Below are positions 48,801 to 57,274 of a stretch of 64,000 nucleotides of DNA, piece by piece. The notes under the pieces were generated by a model. The model saw only the letters and a list, made by a program, of their open reading frames with translations. It did no database searches and was not told the origin of the DNA. Origin of the DNA: Aldrovandia affinis (Eukaryota; Chordata; Actinopteri; Notacanthiformes; Halosauridae); assembly GCA_029706075.1 (NCBI GenBank), contig JAINUG010000168.1, positions 2,170,001 to 2,234,000 on the forward strand. The letters are read 5' to 3'. Both the position numbers and the translations under genes were made by a program. The number at the start of each line of letters is the position of its first letter. Position 1 is the first letter of the stretch.

Positions 48801-50481
48801 GAAAAATCCTTGATAGACTGTAATTTGGTTCAGTCCTATGACAGTATAAATAAATGCAGTTGAATTGAAAGAGGCTTCTTTCAGATTTTATGTTCATGTC
48901 TTTCATGTCAGTTATTCTAATGTTCCATAACTTGTTCCATGGTATTGATTCTTGAACATGCTAAAAAAGAGTCAATCATCAGTACTCAATTTTGAAAAGA
49001 TAAAATAGCTTATTAAATATTGTTTATGACCCAAACTATAAATTAGTGTTAAAAAATTTAGATATGGCAGCAAACATGACCAAAAAAATTAAGAAAACCA
49101 AGGCACTCCTTTTTATAAAAATGTTAAAAAAAACAGCGATGCATATCAGCACAGCTTGCCTTCATCACAAATAATCCAGAAATAGTTTTTAATATATATT
49201 TTTAAACAATACTGTCCTCTCCTACTGAAAGGCTTTCAGTGACCAGCATTATTTCGAATTCTGTGAGATGGAACCACCTGACAGGCAGTATAGCAGCAAA
49301 TGAACATTGTGAACATTGTGGTTCTCTGTGGCTCAGTTGGTAGAGCACAGCGTTGGCAACGCTTAGGTTGTGGGTTCAATCCCCACTGGGGCCACATGTA
49401 CTGAAAATGTATACATTCACTACTGTAAGTCGCTTTGGAGAAAAGCGTCTGCTAAATGGCGTATATTATTATTATTATAAACTAGGAAATGTAGCTAGTA
49501 TTTGTAAAAAAAATAAAAGAAAGATTTCTCACACAACACATTACCTTCCCATCATTAGCTTCTTTCTCTTCTAGGAAAATTCCCCCTGTCTCGCAGAATA
49601 CTTCCCACTCGATGCCCCACAAGACGAGCCCAAACTCCCTGCCCTTGTCCCACTACAACACCAGCACCACTGGGTTCCTGTCCCACTCCAACGCCGGTGA
49701 CGCTGATGTTCAGATGAGCTCATCCTCCCCTGCCGTCTCCTCACCCATGTACTCACAGTCCTTCGACAGCAAGTCAGTGCTCTCATATGGGACAACATTG
49801 AGTGTCCGCGAGGACCACCCCTCCTACAGCACCCAGCCCAGGCAGGTCCCCTCCCTCGCGTCCAGCAGGCCCCTAAAAACCAGACCGAGCACCAAGGCCT
49901 TCAGATCCAGGGAGCCTTCAGCCACCATCAGCCTCAGCTCGGGCAAGAAGAGGAAGAACAGTTCACCACTGTCGGTTTACCCCATGCACCCCACCAAGTC
50001 TTCCTCCTCCTCTTCCTCAGTCTCGTCCACCCTGAAGAAGAACTGCGCACTGTACTGCGGAGGATCAGGGACCATGTACCTCCCCTCGCTCACAATCTTG
50101 TCCTCACACAGTGTGGGGCTCAACTCCGCCGCCGGCTGGACCAACTCCTTCAGCCTCAAACACAACCAATCAGGGAGGGGCCCCCCATCAGGAAGCCCTG
50201 CAGAGCCAATCAAGCGCATGAGTGTGGTGATGAACAGCAGTGATTCCACACTCTCTCTTGGTCCCTTCCTCCACCAGGCCAGCGAGCACCAACTCGTGGG
50301 TACCAACTCGCACAGACACGGGCACATGCACGCGTCCCTGGACTGCCGTCTGGAAGGGAAGAGGCGAAAGGGTCCCCACGCCTCCAGCGGCCGATGCCCC
50401 GGAAGGCCCCTTAAAGTGGCCAAGCTGCCCGCGGTCAACAACATTCATGGCAAGCATGGCCGAACCATCCCAGGGACATAA
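15766..50481 (+). CDS. atxn7: Ataxin-7, eight 3' coding exons, partial at 5' end
   Basis: Ataxin-7 is the subunit that anchors the deubiquitinase module to the SAGA histone acetyltransferase complex in the nucleus; polyQ expansion in the human protein causes SCA7. Eight exons with consistent phases (15766-15870, 39755-39917, 40467-40705, 42035-42111, 42457-42722, 42970-43168, 46171-46292, 49575-50481) give about 692 residues. In order: an N-terminal C2H2-like finger (CNYCSQ...HAHYERRH), the [12 protein letters not shown] segment, and the SCA7 domain with C-x10-C-x5-C-x2-H. An [20 protein letters not shown] domain and a Ser-rich C-terminal tail with the nuclear-signal-like GKKRKN follow. The C-terminal motifs [26 protein letters not shown] and [10 protein letters not shown] match human ATXN7 rather than the ATXN7L paralogs as I remember them. 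The 5' exons, including any polyQ, were not found in the window. Confidence 0.95.
15899..16815 (+). mobile_element. Tc1-like transposon, 3' truncated, in atxn7 intron
   Basis: The element starts after TA (15897-15898) with CAGTGCCCGCCAGAATTATT. The motif AATTATTGGCAC is repeated 136 bp further in, an IR/DR-type end. The transposase starts at 16209 ([18 protein letters not shown]) and keeps the paired helix-turn-helix region. A frame change near 16620 precedes [14 protein letters not shown] coding, and the sequence breaks off near residue 215. The second half and right end are absent. Confidence 0.85.
17122..17560 (+). mobile_element. Tc1-like remnant, left end and N-terminal coding only
   Basis: After TA (17120-17121) the end reads CAGGGAATAGACAAAATAAT. 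Coding from 17304 reads [20 protein letters not shown] then [19 protein letters not shown] and [12 protein letters not shown], a Tc1 helix-turn-helix domain. At least two in-frame stops are present. It is truncated near 17560. Confidence 0.75.
17570..18395 (+). pseudogene. hAT transposon remnant with BED-type zinc-finger fragment
   Basis: A short coding block at about 17912-18060 reads [19 protein letters not shown], a BED-finger His segment characteristic of hAT transposases. It is embedded in sequence with repeated CCGTGATA motifs at both flanks (about 17587 and 18310). Stops flank it on both sides. Confidence 0.5.
18646..19126 (+). pseudogene. Gypsy gag remnant
   Basis: The reading begins [20 protein letters not shown] and continues [18 protein letters not shown], then shifts frame near 18840 to [12 protein letters not shown] and [18 protein letters not shown]. 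This is the capsid-like core typical of vertebrate gypsy elements. A degenerate zinc-knuckle region lies near 19290-19360. The protease region near 19480-19530 reads [12 protein letters not shown], with Arg after the active-site DT instead of Gly. Confidence 0.75.
19920..20800 (+). pseudogene. Gypsy reverse transcriptase / RNase H
   Basis: The open stretch 19991-20833 covers the RT palm and part of RNase H. It reads [35 protein letters not shown] and the catalytic YLDDIVVHG. The connection domain follows ([20 protein letters not shown]). RNase H starts [18 protein letters not shown]. Loss of frame after IAFASRGF truncates RNase H. Confidence 0.85.
20974..21892 (+). pseudogene. Gypsy integrase
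   Basis: Two overlapping frames carry the integrase. The first has the HHCC zinc motif ([16 protein letters not shown] ... CTAC) and the first catalytic Asp in LQLDICGEL. After a frameshift near 21480-21505 the second frame has the other two residues: [13 protein letters not shown] (Asp) and [19 protein letters not shown] (Glu). The DDE triad is intact but split by the frame change. Confidence 0.85.
22690..23450 (+). mobile_element. Tc1-like transposon, 5' truncated
   Basis: Transposase coding from about 22706 reads [11 protein letters not shown] (first Asp present), then frame shifts. It ends with [33 protein letters not shown] and a STNY C-terminus at about 23265. A stop (TAG) sits before SQSPDL at 23056-23058. 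The right end CAGTGCCCC (complement) is followed by TA at 23451-23452. It is the same family as the fragment at 10722-10945. Confidence 0.85.
23453..24530. other. atxn7 intron stretch with no recognised gene
   Basis: AT-rich, no conserved coding. A short approximate direct duplication at 24170-24260 contains the shared phrase TGGCT(C)(C/A)CTGAGGC-GATTTCTAAACTC. Confidence 0.5.
24531..24751 (-). mobile_element. tRNA-derived SINE with L2-type tail
   Basis: On the - strand it begins with a tRNA-like head (box A-like GTGTAATGGTTAGGGAGCTG, box B GGTTCAATTCC). It continues through GAGCAAGGTACTTAACCTG and ends with the L2-type 3' tail (TAAGTCGCTCTGGATAAGAG). The shared tail suggests L2 machinery mobilised it. 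Confidence 0.88.
25025..26655 (+). repeat. Minisatellite, left block (42/31-bp units)
   Basis: The array consists of degenerate units around the core GCTGCTGCTAATTTAGTGCC followed by CGAACCCTACCCGAGCCCTACA. The full unit is 42 bp, and many shorter 31-bp units lack the second CCCTACC segment. In one frame the 42-bp unit encodes 14 residues ([14 protein letters not shown]), but the 31-bp units shift frame, so the array is not one protein. Higher-order duplications are visible: blocks near 25680-25920 and 26130-26370 are nearly the same. Confidence 0.92.
28177..29618 (-). mobile_element. Second L2 LINE, 5' truncated, nested in the first
   Basis: On the - strand the RT C-terminal half is present: [20 protein letters not shown] palm near 29260-29290 in one frame, then [60 protein letters not shown] and [10 protein letters not shown]. 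The 3' tail at 28177-28240 is the L2-type ACATTTTACATTTTAAGC...GAGCGACTTA. Flanking AGACTA (28171-28176 and 29619-29624) is the likely target duplication. The interrupted host reading [13 protein letters not shown] is restored across it. A long frame (28439-29446) remains open, so the insertion is fairly young. Confidence 0.88.
29660..30187 (+). repeat. Unclassified interspersed repeat, copy B
   Basis: About 530 bp inserted in the L2 reading between ...GSSSS and the [12 protein letters not shown] segment. It contains CACGCCACGTGACACACCCT near its start, a run of CTTTCACTTTT repeats (29950-30003) and a 3' part homologous to 11330-11475. Coding was not recognised. A CACAC duplication may flank it. 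Confidence 0.55.
31315..32300 (+). repeat. Minisatellite, right block
   Basis: Same unit as 25025-26655, with the core CTGCTAATTTAGTGCCC. It resumes directly after the L2 tail, showing that the LINE split one array. The last units near 32100-32300 diverge most. Confidence 0.92.
32795..32943 (-). pseudogene. BED zinc-finger fragment (hAT transposase N-terminus)
   Basis: From ATG at 32943 the - strand reads [20 protein letters not shown] then [20 protein letters not shown] and [10 protein letters not shown]. The C-x2-C and downstream C/H positions with the TSSLQRRL signature are those of BED fingers at the start of hAT (Ac-like) transposases. No hAT catalytic domain is seen nearby, so it is a fragment. 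Confidence 0.65.
33000..37600 (+). mobile_element. L1-clade LINE, decayed
   Basis: An ORF1-like region (33086-33660) has a coiled-coil-like stretch [20 protein letters not shown] then [18 protein letters not shown]2 starts near 34140 with an APE endonuclease ([29 protein letters not shown]). A spacer follows (34828-35340), then the beginning of RT ([14 protein letters not shown], near 35470). The RT core is missing where a Tc1 fragment sits (35599-35905). The C-terminal domain resumes at 35930-36430 ([41 protein letters not shown]). The 3' end is near 37600 after CAATAAATAATTATTCAC. Several frame breaks. Confidence 0.85.
35599..35905 (-). mobile_element. Tc1-like fragment within the L1
   Basis: After TA (35597-35598) it reads CAGTACCAGTCAAAAGTTTG, an end related to the Tc1 at 44493-45046. 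The short - strand coding for the transposase C-terminus follows ([20 protein letters not shown]). The other end is missing and the L1 RT core is lost here. Confidence 0.75.
37830..38955 (+). other. atxn7 intron stretch with a possible LTR-like remnant
   Basis: No gene is recognised. At about 38580-38760 a block with AATAAA (38688-38693), followed by GCTCCTCTCCGATCCTACTG and TTTTTTTTCCATGACAA, looks like the R-U5 part of a retroviral-type LTR. No partner LTR or internal coding is seen, so this is weak. Confidence 0.3.
38960..39682 (+). mobile_element. L2 LINE 3' fragment
   Basis: This is RT C-terminal coding in broken frames ([30 protein letters not shown]) with the L2 tail TAAGTCGCTCTGGATAAGAG...CTGCTAAATGC near 39630-39675. 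It ends about 70 bp before an atxn7 exon. Confidence 0.85.
39755..39917 (+). CDS. atxn7: atxn7 exon: end of zinc finger and basic linker
   Basis: The 163-nt exon follows a C-rich tract ending CACAG and precedes GTAAGT. The split codon gives Glu, then [10 protein letters not shown] completes the zinc finger. The linker contains [14 protein letters not shown], matching the family's KLLKSPKEKLQL-like stretch. It ends two bases into an Ile codon. Confidence 0.93.
40467..40705 (+). CDS. atxn7: atxn7 exon: [12 protein letters not shown] linker
   Basis: The 239-nt exon lies between CTCCAG and GTGAGC. The split Ile codon is followed by [11 protein letters not shown], then a Ser/Pro-rich linker with [20 protein letters not shown], close to human ATXN7 as recalled. 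It ends in phase 1 (LS-E junction). Confidence 0.92.
40706..42034 (+). other. atxn7 intron with a Tc1 MITE
   Basis: 1.3-kb intron. Apart from the element at 41476-41900 it is AT-rich without recognised features. Confidence 0.6.
41476..41900. mobile_element. Non-autonomous Tc1 deletion derivative
   Basis: 425 bp between TA dinucleotides (41474-41475 and 41901-41902). Both ends read CAGTGGGTTCGGAAAGTATT in inverted orientation. It matches the outer 350 bp of the element at 60884-62295. At about 41830 it jumps straight to the last 75 bp of the opposite end, so the transposase is gone. Confidence 0.95.
42035..42111 (+). CDS. atxn7: atxn7 exon: cysteines of the SCA7 domain
   Basis: The 77-nt exon follows CCAACAG and precedes GTGGGT. 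It reads [18 protein letters not shown] then TRSLTCK. It supplies three Cys of the C-x10-C-x5-C-x2-H zinc-binding motif; the His starts the next exon. In ataxin-7 this domain is reported to bind nucleosomes. Confidence 0.95.
42457..42722 (+). CDS. atxn7: atxn7 exon: rest of the SCA7 domain
   Basis: The 266-nt exon lies between CATCTCAG and GTGAGA. It starts [18 protein letters not shown], with the zinc-binding His at its second codon, and continues [14 protein letters not shown] as a basic helix. A linker with [10 protein letters not shown] and [10 protein letters not shown] follows. It ends two bases into an Arg codon. Confidence 0.95.
42970..43168 (+). CDS. atxn7: atxn7 exon: acidic segment with a triplicated donor site
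   Basis: The 199-nt exon starts after GAATCCAG, completing CGA (Arg). It contains [16 protein letters not shown] and [17 protein letters not shown], matching the acidic EES-EKL stretch of human ATXN7. I place the end at 43168 before GTAAGT. Identical donors also occur at 43196 and 43229; each would extend the exon in frame. Two alternative acceptors upstream would give immediate stops. Confidence 0.88.
43155..43262 (+). repeat. Tandem 27-bp repeat containing a 5' splice site in each full unit
   Basis: The unit CACCCTGCAGCTGTAAGTTA TCACTCT is present three times, with an extra CAATCT before the third, then a fourth degenerate copy with GCAGGTTATCAG. Each full unit contains the donor GCAGCT/GTAAGT (GT at 43169, 43196 and 43229). 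The spacings 27 and 33 are multiples of three. The repeated peptide would be HPAAVSYHS. Confidence 0.93.
43317..43390 (+). repeat. LINE 3'-end fragment with (TTGTA)n tail
   Basis: AAAGCACTTTGTAACTTTG, then GGTGCTATACAGATAAA and a (TTGTA)n run, the usual terminus of a CR1/L2-like LINE. Nothing upstream of it survives. Confidence 0.65.
43978..44049 (-). pseudogene. tRNA-like pseudogene (Glu-like)
   Basis: The - strand sequence starts TCCCACGTTGTCCAGTGGTT and has a good T-arm/box B (GGGGTTCGATTCCCC). The D-arm-like part resembles vertebrate tRNA-Glu. The 3' acceptor strand does not pair with the 5' TCCCACG, so a functional tRNA is unlikely; it may be a SINE head. Confidence 0.5.
44493..45046 (-). 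mobile_element. Tc1-like transposon, internally deleted, in atxn7 intron
   Basis: TA at 44491-44492 and 45047-45048 flank inverted ends CACTACCGTTCAAAAGTTTG. The - strand carries the transposase C-terminal third ([20 protein letters not shown] with the DD34E Glu, ISGDFLL-like tail [20 protein letters not shown]). The N-terminal two thirds are deleted, leaving 554 bp. Confidence 0.92.
45195..45265 (+). repeat. Interspersed-repeat fragment
   Basis: TTTACCTTTATTTAACCAGG followed by TCACTTAACAAATTC and TTTACAAGGATGGCCTGGC is a pattern very common in fish genomes. I do not assign a class. Confidence 0.5.
45765..45935 (-). repeat. Possible SINE
   Basis: On the - strand GGGGCCCCTCAGTGGCACAA then TCGGTACAAGCTGTGCCAG resembles a tRNA-like promoter head; the sequence continues into GC-rich unique-looking sequence. 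No poly(A) or TSD was identified. Confidence 0.35.
46171..46292 (+). CDS. atxn7: atxn7 exon: [14 protein letters not shown] domain
   Basis: The 122-nt exon lies between TTCTTCTCAG and GTAAGT. It reads [20 protein letters not shown] then [20 protein letters not shown]. This aromatic/basic domain is conserved across ataxin-7 family members. Phase 0 start, two-base overhang at the end. Confidence 0.95.
46431..46640 (-). pseudogene. Non-LTR retrotransposon C-terminal remnant
   Basis: The - strand reads [20 protein letters not shown] then [15 protein letters not shown], the Cys/His-type C-terminus (here degraded) of a fish LINE of the I/Nimb-like type. Only about 60 residues remain, just downstream of an atxn7 exon. 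Confidence 0.5.
46810..47307. repeat. Degenerate repeats flanking the Harbinger insertion
   Basis: An approximate 60-bp tandem duplication lies at 46945-47050 (shared GGGGCTCA-C-CACACTA-AACAGT). A block at about 47105-47307 appears to continue after 48702, so the Harbinger derivative probably landed in an older repeat. Confidence 0.4.
47480..47880 (+). mobile_element. L2 LINE 3' fragment in the Harbinger derivative
   Basis: [20 protein letters not shown] and [11 protein letters not shown] coding is followed by the L2 tail TAAGTCGCTCTGGATAAGAG and CTGCTAAATGCTTAAAATG. It resembles the copies at 28177-29618 and 38960-39682. Confidence 0.85.
47938..48000. repeat. (ATT)n/(AGT)n microsatellite
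   Basis: Perfect ATT units pass directly into AGT units. Confidence 0.9.
48242..48350 (+). pseudogene. Harbinger transposase N-terminal fragment
   Basis: [20 protein letters not shown] matches the conserved N-terminus of fish Harbinger nucleases. The coding stops at a deletion junction about 48350 and no DDE residues remain. Confidence 0.65.
48297..48536 (-). pseudogene. MYB/SANT-like (NAIF1-type) Harbinger accessory fragment
   Basis: From ATG at 48536 the - strand reads [20 protein letters not shown], then [20 protein letters not shown] and [16 protein letters not shown]. This is a Myb/SANT-like DNA-binding domain with the three helix-defining aromatic positions present. It is truncated at the deletion junction. 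Confidence 0.7.
48702..49315. other. atxn7 intron stretch with no recognised feature
   Basis: AT-rich, non-coding. Confidence 0.5.
49316..49475 (+). mobile_element. tRNA-derived SINE
   Basis: The tRNA-like head has box A-like GGCTCAGTTGGTAGAGCA and box B GGTTCAATCCC. The 3' part is TAAGTCGCTTTGGAGAAAAG and CTGCTAAATGGCGTATATTA with a (TTA)n tail. It lies about 100 bp upstream of the atxn7 terminal exon. Confidence 0.88.
49575..50481 (+). CDS. atxn7: atxn7 terminal coding exon
   Basis: The 907-nt exon follows TTCTCTTCTAG, completes a Lys codon and reads [16 protein letters not shown] to a TAA at 50479-50481. The tail is Ser/Pro rich with a Ser run ([11 protein letters not shown]) and two basic clusters ([16 protein letters not shown]), possible nuclear localisation signals. 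Conserved blocks include [26 protein letters not shown] and LPAVNN. It stops at IPGT, whereas the human protein as I recall it continues about 15-20 residues further, so the fish C-terminus may be shorter. Confidence 0.93.
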
Positions 50482-51753
50482 GAGCTTTCCAACAACTCAT
50501 TCACATGACAGGTGGGCCTTCTGCTGACCTCCTATCGGCCTTCCAGAATGCTCTCTCCTCCTCTAGTTTTTTTTACTATAATTGTTTATAATTTTTTATA
50601 AAGGATTTCCCAGATATCAATATATTTTATTAGAAGGCATTACAGTAAATTTAGTTAATTTAATTTGCTATTCAAAAGCTAAGTAATGGTTTGTATAGTT
50701 GCTTTACATAAAGCCAGTTATTGTTGTTGATGAAGTTGCTTGAACAGTCACTAGTATTCAAATGCAGGACAATACTATATTGCCACTGTTTAACATAGGA
50801 CAAAGGTAAAAACCAGTTCACCAGTTTCTTCCTTTGGGTCAGTGAGATTACTGTTATTGAGACTCTTTTCACACACATGAATGTTCAGAATGATATTTGA
50901 AAATGGTAACCAAGAACAAATTAGGTAAAAAATGAATGGCTTGCATATCAATTGCTGTCCATTAAAAGTGTTCACAGGTAGGTGAAGGCTACTGTAATAG
51001 GGCCACAATCAGACATAGGAAGCGGTGAGGTGAGTTAACCTTTAATAACGCTTCTTCTTGATTCCTGTCTCCTCCAGCCAAAGGCGTGGCCCTGATGAGG
51101 GTTGTTTGGTTCTTGCTGTCCTGAGCAGAACCACTGCACTGTCTCCCTCGGTACTCCAAATCAGATGAGGCCTTGTCTCAATTCCCCATGATCCTCAGGG
51201 GTGGAGACCTGTCGAGCAGTCAGTGGCCATGGAATTCCCCAAATGGAGCCATGTCTGCAGCTGGGCCGCTTGCCATGGAAGCCCTACTCTGACAAAGGGC
51301 CAGCACGCATTGGGTCATTGTTGCTCGTGTCAGTGTTCAGTATGCTGGATCCACTGGCTGATCTTCCTGTAGAAGGAGATTGTGTTCTGTGACCACACAC
51401 TGAAGCTCTAAGTTACAGACTAAGGGCTTGGTAGTGCAGAGGGGCAGCCACACACATACACTATTGCATTAGGGAGTAACTAGCGCTTTGGCAATGAAAC
51501 TCGTTCTCTTTCTTGTAGTGCAGATGCAAAAGTACACAGTCTGTGTTTTAGCAGGTTCTGCTAAATTGTGTTTGAAGAGTTTGAAGTTTGAAGAGGCTAA
51601 ACCATCACTTGAAGCCAAGCCTCTGACTAAGTAGGTGGATATGGGTAAGAATCTGCCAGAAGTTCCCATTAACACTGATAACCACTAATTCTACTGGATT
51701 TTAGGCTGTGTTCACACGGACAATAGGGTATGCGTCAGATTGACGGATAGGTA

Positions 51754-53188
<1,435 letters not shown>

Positions 53189-53886
53189 TATGTGTTGGTG
53201 GTGTGATGTAGGCATGTTCGCGGTTTGCTACTATGCTAGCATTTCAAATTGAAATCCTGTCAACTAGAATAAATATATATTGTAAAATTTTAATTGAGCT
53301 TTAGTATATTTACTATGAGATTTTAGTATATAAGGTCACAGTAATGATATAAAACAATATATATAAAACAATGCTAATAATTTTACGCTAACCTGTAATA
53401 TCCTATAATGTTGGATCTATCGTAGCTAGCCTCATAGGCTTAGTGAGGTAAATTAGCATTTTTGCTAACCTGTCATATCCTATAGCTAGCTAGCCTAATA
53501 TTCTTTGTGAGGTAAATAAATGCACACATTTTGTTACTAAACTGAAGTGTGGACACACTGACACACACACACACACTGAGCTTGCCATGAGCTGTCTTTA
53601 TCCATTTATTTTCGGAATATATTGAACGGTGAATGCTCACAGCGGAATCCACGTTGTTACAAAAACAAACACCTGAAAGCCCGCCCACTGAATTCCAGCT
53701 CCCGCTCCTATTGGTTGACGCATTAGTATGTCAGAGGGCACTCCGTTCACCAACTTTTTTAACGGACAACAGAGTGTTGTAACTTGCATTGGCCTCTGTG
53801 ATGCGCCAACGCACTACTCTCATTGAAAACAATGGCAGAACTGCATTTTTGATGCATACCCCATTGTCCGTGTAAACACAGCCTTA

Positions 53887-55004
53887 TTTATTCACTTCAA
53901 TTTATTTAGCTTAAGTTCATCTAGGGAACAATGTTTGTCCAAGAACACCAACCTGGTTAGATCCAGTTAAAAGTCCAACAGGTCTAAGCCAACACATATT
54001 CAACAGATGCCTAATACTTGCGGTGTTTATAAGTCTGTTAAAAAGTGATCCTGGTTGATAATATAAACAAGGGCATATGCAGTAGGAGAAAAATAAAGCC
54101 ATCTTTTATACATTTAATAATGAATTGCCTGATGAGTTGAAGTCTAGCAAACTCTTTCTTTCTCTCTCACACACACACACACACCTGAAGACCAAACTGA
54201 ACTTTTAGAATAATAATCACAGGACCATACTTGATGTATAATTACTTTTCCATTTAAAAGCTAGTTTTTATGAACGTAACCTATCAGTGTTTTGAATGTG
54301 AGATCAGATACACTAAACACAAGCATTGGTGCCTTAAACTAAATTGGCTTGACATGCATGTGTGGTTCTGGTGTAGGTCCTTTATTTGGAGTTGGCAGGA
54401 GACTACTGTGAATAGTATTGACTAAATGGAACACTATTTTGTATATGGATAATGCAAGTTTGTTTTTCGTCCCCACTGATGGATAAATGCAGCAAATATT
54501 GTGTAAGCAGTGCTGAGCACAGGTCAGGCATACCTTGGAATGATCAATTCACTGTTACTGAATGTGTTCGCAAGCCACAAAAAGCTTTCAGATAAACTTC
54601 ATTATTTCAGAATTAAACCTGGGGAAAATGATTGTATGGACGTACTAGTTAATCATCAACCATTGTTGCGAATATCATTTTGGAAAATGAAAGCTTCAAC
54701 AAATGTTTGCTTGCAAAAAGAAAGCCTGTATTTATATTATAGTAATGATGACTGCAGGCCATTATGAACTCCACTTTCACAAAATACTTTCATTTGCTAA
54801 TAATATCGTGTGATCCAAAAACCAGACATCAGAAATCAGATTTTGTGTTGATTTTCAGAATGTAGTGCTTAGGAGTGATTTGCCAAGACCTAAGCTCAAG
54901 CCCCCACCCCCTATGACAAGTCGAGCCTTAAGTTGGTCTGATTGTGAAAGTTTAGGTCTAGACAAGACTGTGAAACTGACATGCAACATATACAAACAGA
55001 ATTA
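53887..55004 (+). other. Presumed atxn7 3' UTR / intergenic, no other feature
   Basis: AT-rich, with a short (CA)n run at 54170-54185. No coding recognised. Confidence 0.45.
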
Positions 55005-55612
55005 TTTCAGAATCAGAATTATTTATTCGCCAAGTACGATGTACAAGGAATTTGCCCTAGTGCAAGGGTGTCAACAGACAACCAAAACAATAACAAGAGC
55101 TTAGAGGGAAAAAAAATAGTGTAATAAAAATACAATACAATACAATACAATATAATATAATACAGTACAGTGCTAATATACAAATATACAAATACAGTAC
55201 AGATAATGGTTATGTACACAGTTAAGGTGCAAGAGTGTGCAAAAGGGCAGAGTAGAAGTCACAGTTAATGGCACAGTTAAAGTGGGAGTGTGCAAGAGAA
55301 CGGGGGGGATAGAGGAAGGGTCTTTGTTTAGGAGGATTATGGCTTGGGGAAAGAAGTTGTTCAGGTGGCGTTTAGTCCTAGTCTTTAGGGCTCTCACTCT
55401 CGGTCTCCGCTGAGAGGCACAGAGAGAAGATCGATTAGATTTAAGTCTTGATTTCTGGTAGATGAGATCTGAGTCAAGGGAAGCACAATTCCAGTCAGGA
55501 ATAGTGTGAATTTGAAACATCTTTGCACACTGTTGTATTAGAAACATTTTTGGCAAACCCTTAATAAAATGGGATTTAAGTATAGCTGCTGCATGCTCCA
55601 GCTTCTCTTGCA
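55005..55612 (-). repeat. Interspersed repeat with coding remnant
   Basis: The sequence opens CAGAATCAGAATTATTTATT and has a (TACAA)n run at 55130-55165. The - strand coding reads RRPRVRALKTRTKRHLNNFF then PQAIILLNKD, a phrase I recognise as recurrent in fish repeats without knowing the family. It is likely a LINE 3' end. Confidence 0.45.
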
Positions 55613-57274
55613 TCTACAGATTTCTGAATCATGATGTCAGGCACCCGATGTAGCCGTAAGGCAGTCAGTTTTCTATCTTTTTATTTAGCCTTTCTCTTGT
55701 ATGTATTATAAAATATTGCATTATCCCTATTTCAAAGTACATCTTTTGTGAAATATTGTACATATTTAAATATGTATTTTTGCACAGGGTTTTTTTTATA
55801 TCCATTTTTGGTACAATTGATCAATTTAATTTGATTTATTTAATCAAAATGAATAAGTTAAATTACTTCAGTGGTTCACTGCCAAGCCAATAATGCAATA
55901 TGCCTATAAATACAGATGGACTGTCTCTTAAATAAGTCTTTGAATCTTTTGAAGGTGAAGTGATGTGACTTAAAGGCAACCTATGGAACAATTAAGACAT
56001 TTAAACTGGGATGTCCCAGGAGCAAGCTTGTGGTCCTTTTATCATGTTAACCAGAAAAGCAAAGCCACTACTGAATTTCAGCACTGTTCCAATCACTGGA
56101 TATGCTGTCTAACTGGCTTGTATATCAAGACAATTCATGCTTGTGATGTCAACATTCCCTATTGGCCACGCTTTCCCTTTAATGTTGTGGGGAGCAGGAT
56201 AGTTACTGAAATACTCATTCATGGGCAATGCAACTGCTTGCATCATGCTTGCCAAACATTTATTTAAAACACTATTATTGAGGATTTTGTTTTGCAGCTT
56301 TTACAATACATTTTAAGAAGAAAGTGCCTGACAATACTTTCAGATTAGGACTGTTTTAAGTGTCGCTTATTTTCCCCTGAAAAGACCTGAATGTTTGAAA
56401 TTATTTAGGTTTCTTTCTTACACCTGTTTATGGGTCTTAATTGTAAAGTATGATGCAATGTTGGTTAGCTTAAATGAGACTCCAGCACACAGGTCCTGCT
56501 CTTGAAAACCTGAAGTGGTGGTTTCCCATTTGTCCTGTTAAATTCTGTTAGACTCCTGTTTAATTGTAATCCAGATTTTTTATTTTTTATTAATTATATA
56601 TATATATTTTTTTTTACCTCAATTGAAATTGTATTTTGTTCTGAACCTGAGGGTGTTCATTTATGACTGCAGGTATGTTGTGTTCTGCTAGTGTTTCCAT
56701 GTGATAGAACTACGGAAAGATACTTCTTGATTTAGCACTATGGATGTGTAATGTGAATTTACCACAAAAAGCAGCTCACGAGGGAAGTGCATAAGTGTGT
56801 GTAGTTGATTTCTGTATACATAATCGAATGCATTTGATCAGCTGGACTTTGCATTAGCTTCTGTCATTCATGAACAAATGTCATAGGATAGATTTTAAAT
56901 ATTTTAAGAGATTGTATAGTCTGTTTTGTAACAGTTTTCTGTAAATAAAAATTATTTATACTGTTATTTATACATTAAAATCTAATCTTGGTTGCTTCTT
57001 CTGAAATGGCGCATCCAAAGCAAAGAAATATTTGCTTGTTGTGGTGAAGAAAATAATGACATATGGTGTTCTATCCCCAACAACTGATCCAGGATTTAGG
57101 AACCCCAATACTAAACATTGTTTAAAAACACTGGTTCAGGCTTAGTGCTAAACAAGTTTGTCTCTATACTATTAAGCTCCACATTAACACAGTTAACAAG
57201 CATTGATGAAGCATCGGTGAATCATGTGTGCTGGCGGTTTGCAAGGAGAGGATTGGTAACCACTGCTCTAGAAT
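55613..57274 (+). other. Presumed end of atxn7 3' UTR, then intergenic
   Basis: AT-rich. The candidate poly(A) signal at 56944-56949 is the only notable element. Confidence 0.4.

Noticed and set aside
49975..50457. Long open frames on the minus strand opposite the atxn7 last exon
   Set aside because: They are mirror frames of a GC-rich, Ser/Pro-rich coding exon and show no recognisable protein.
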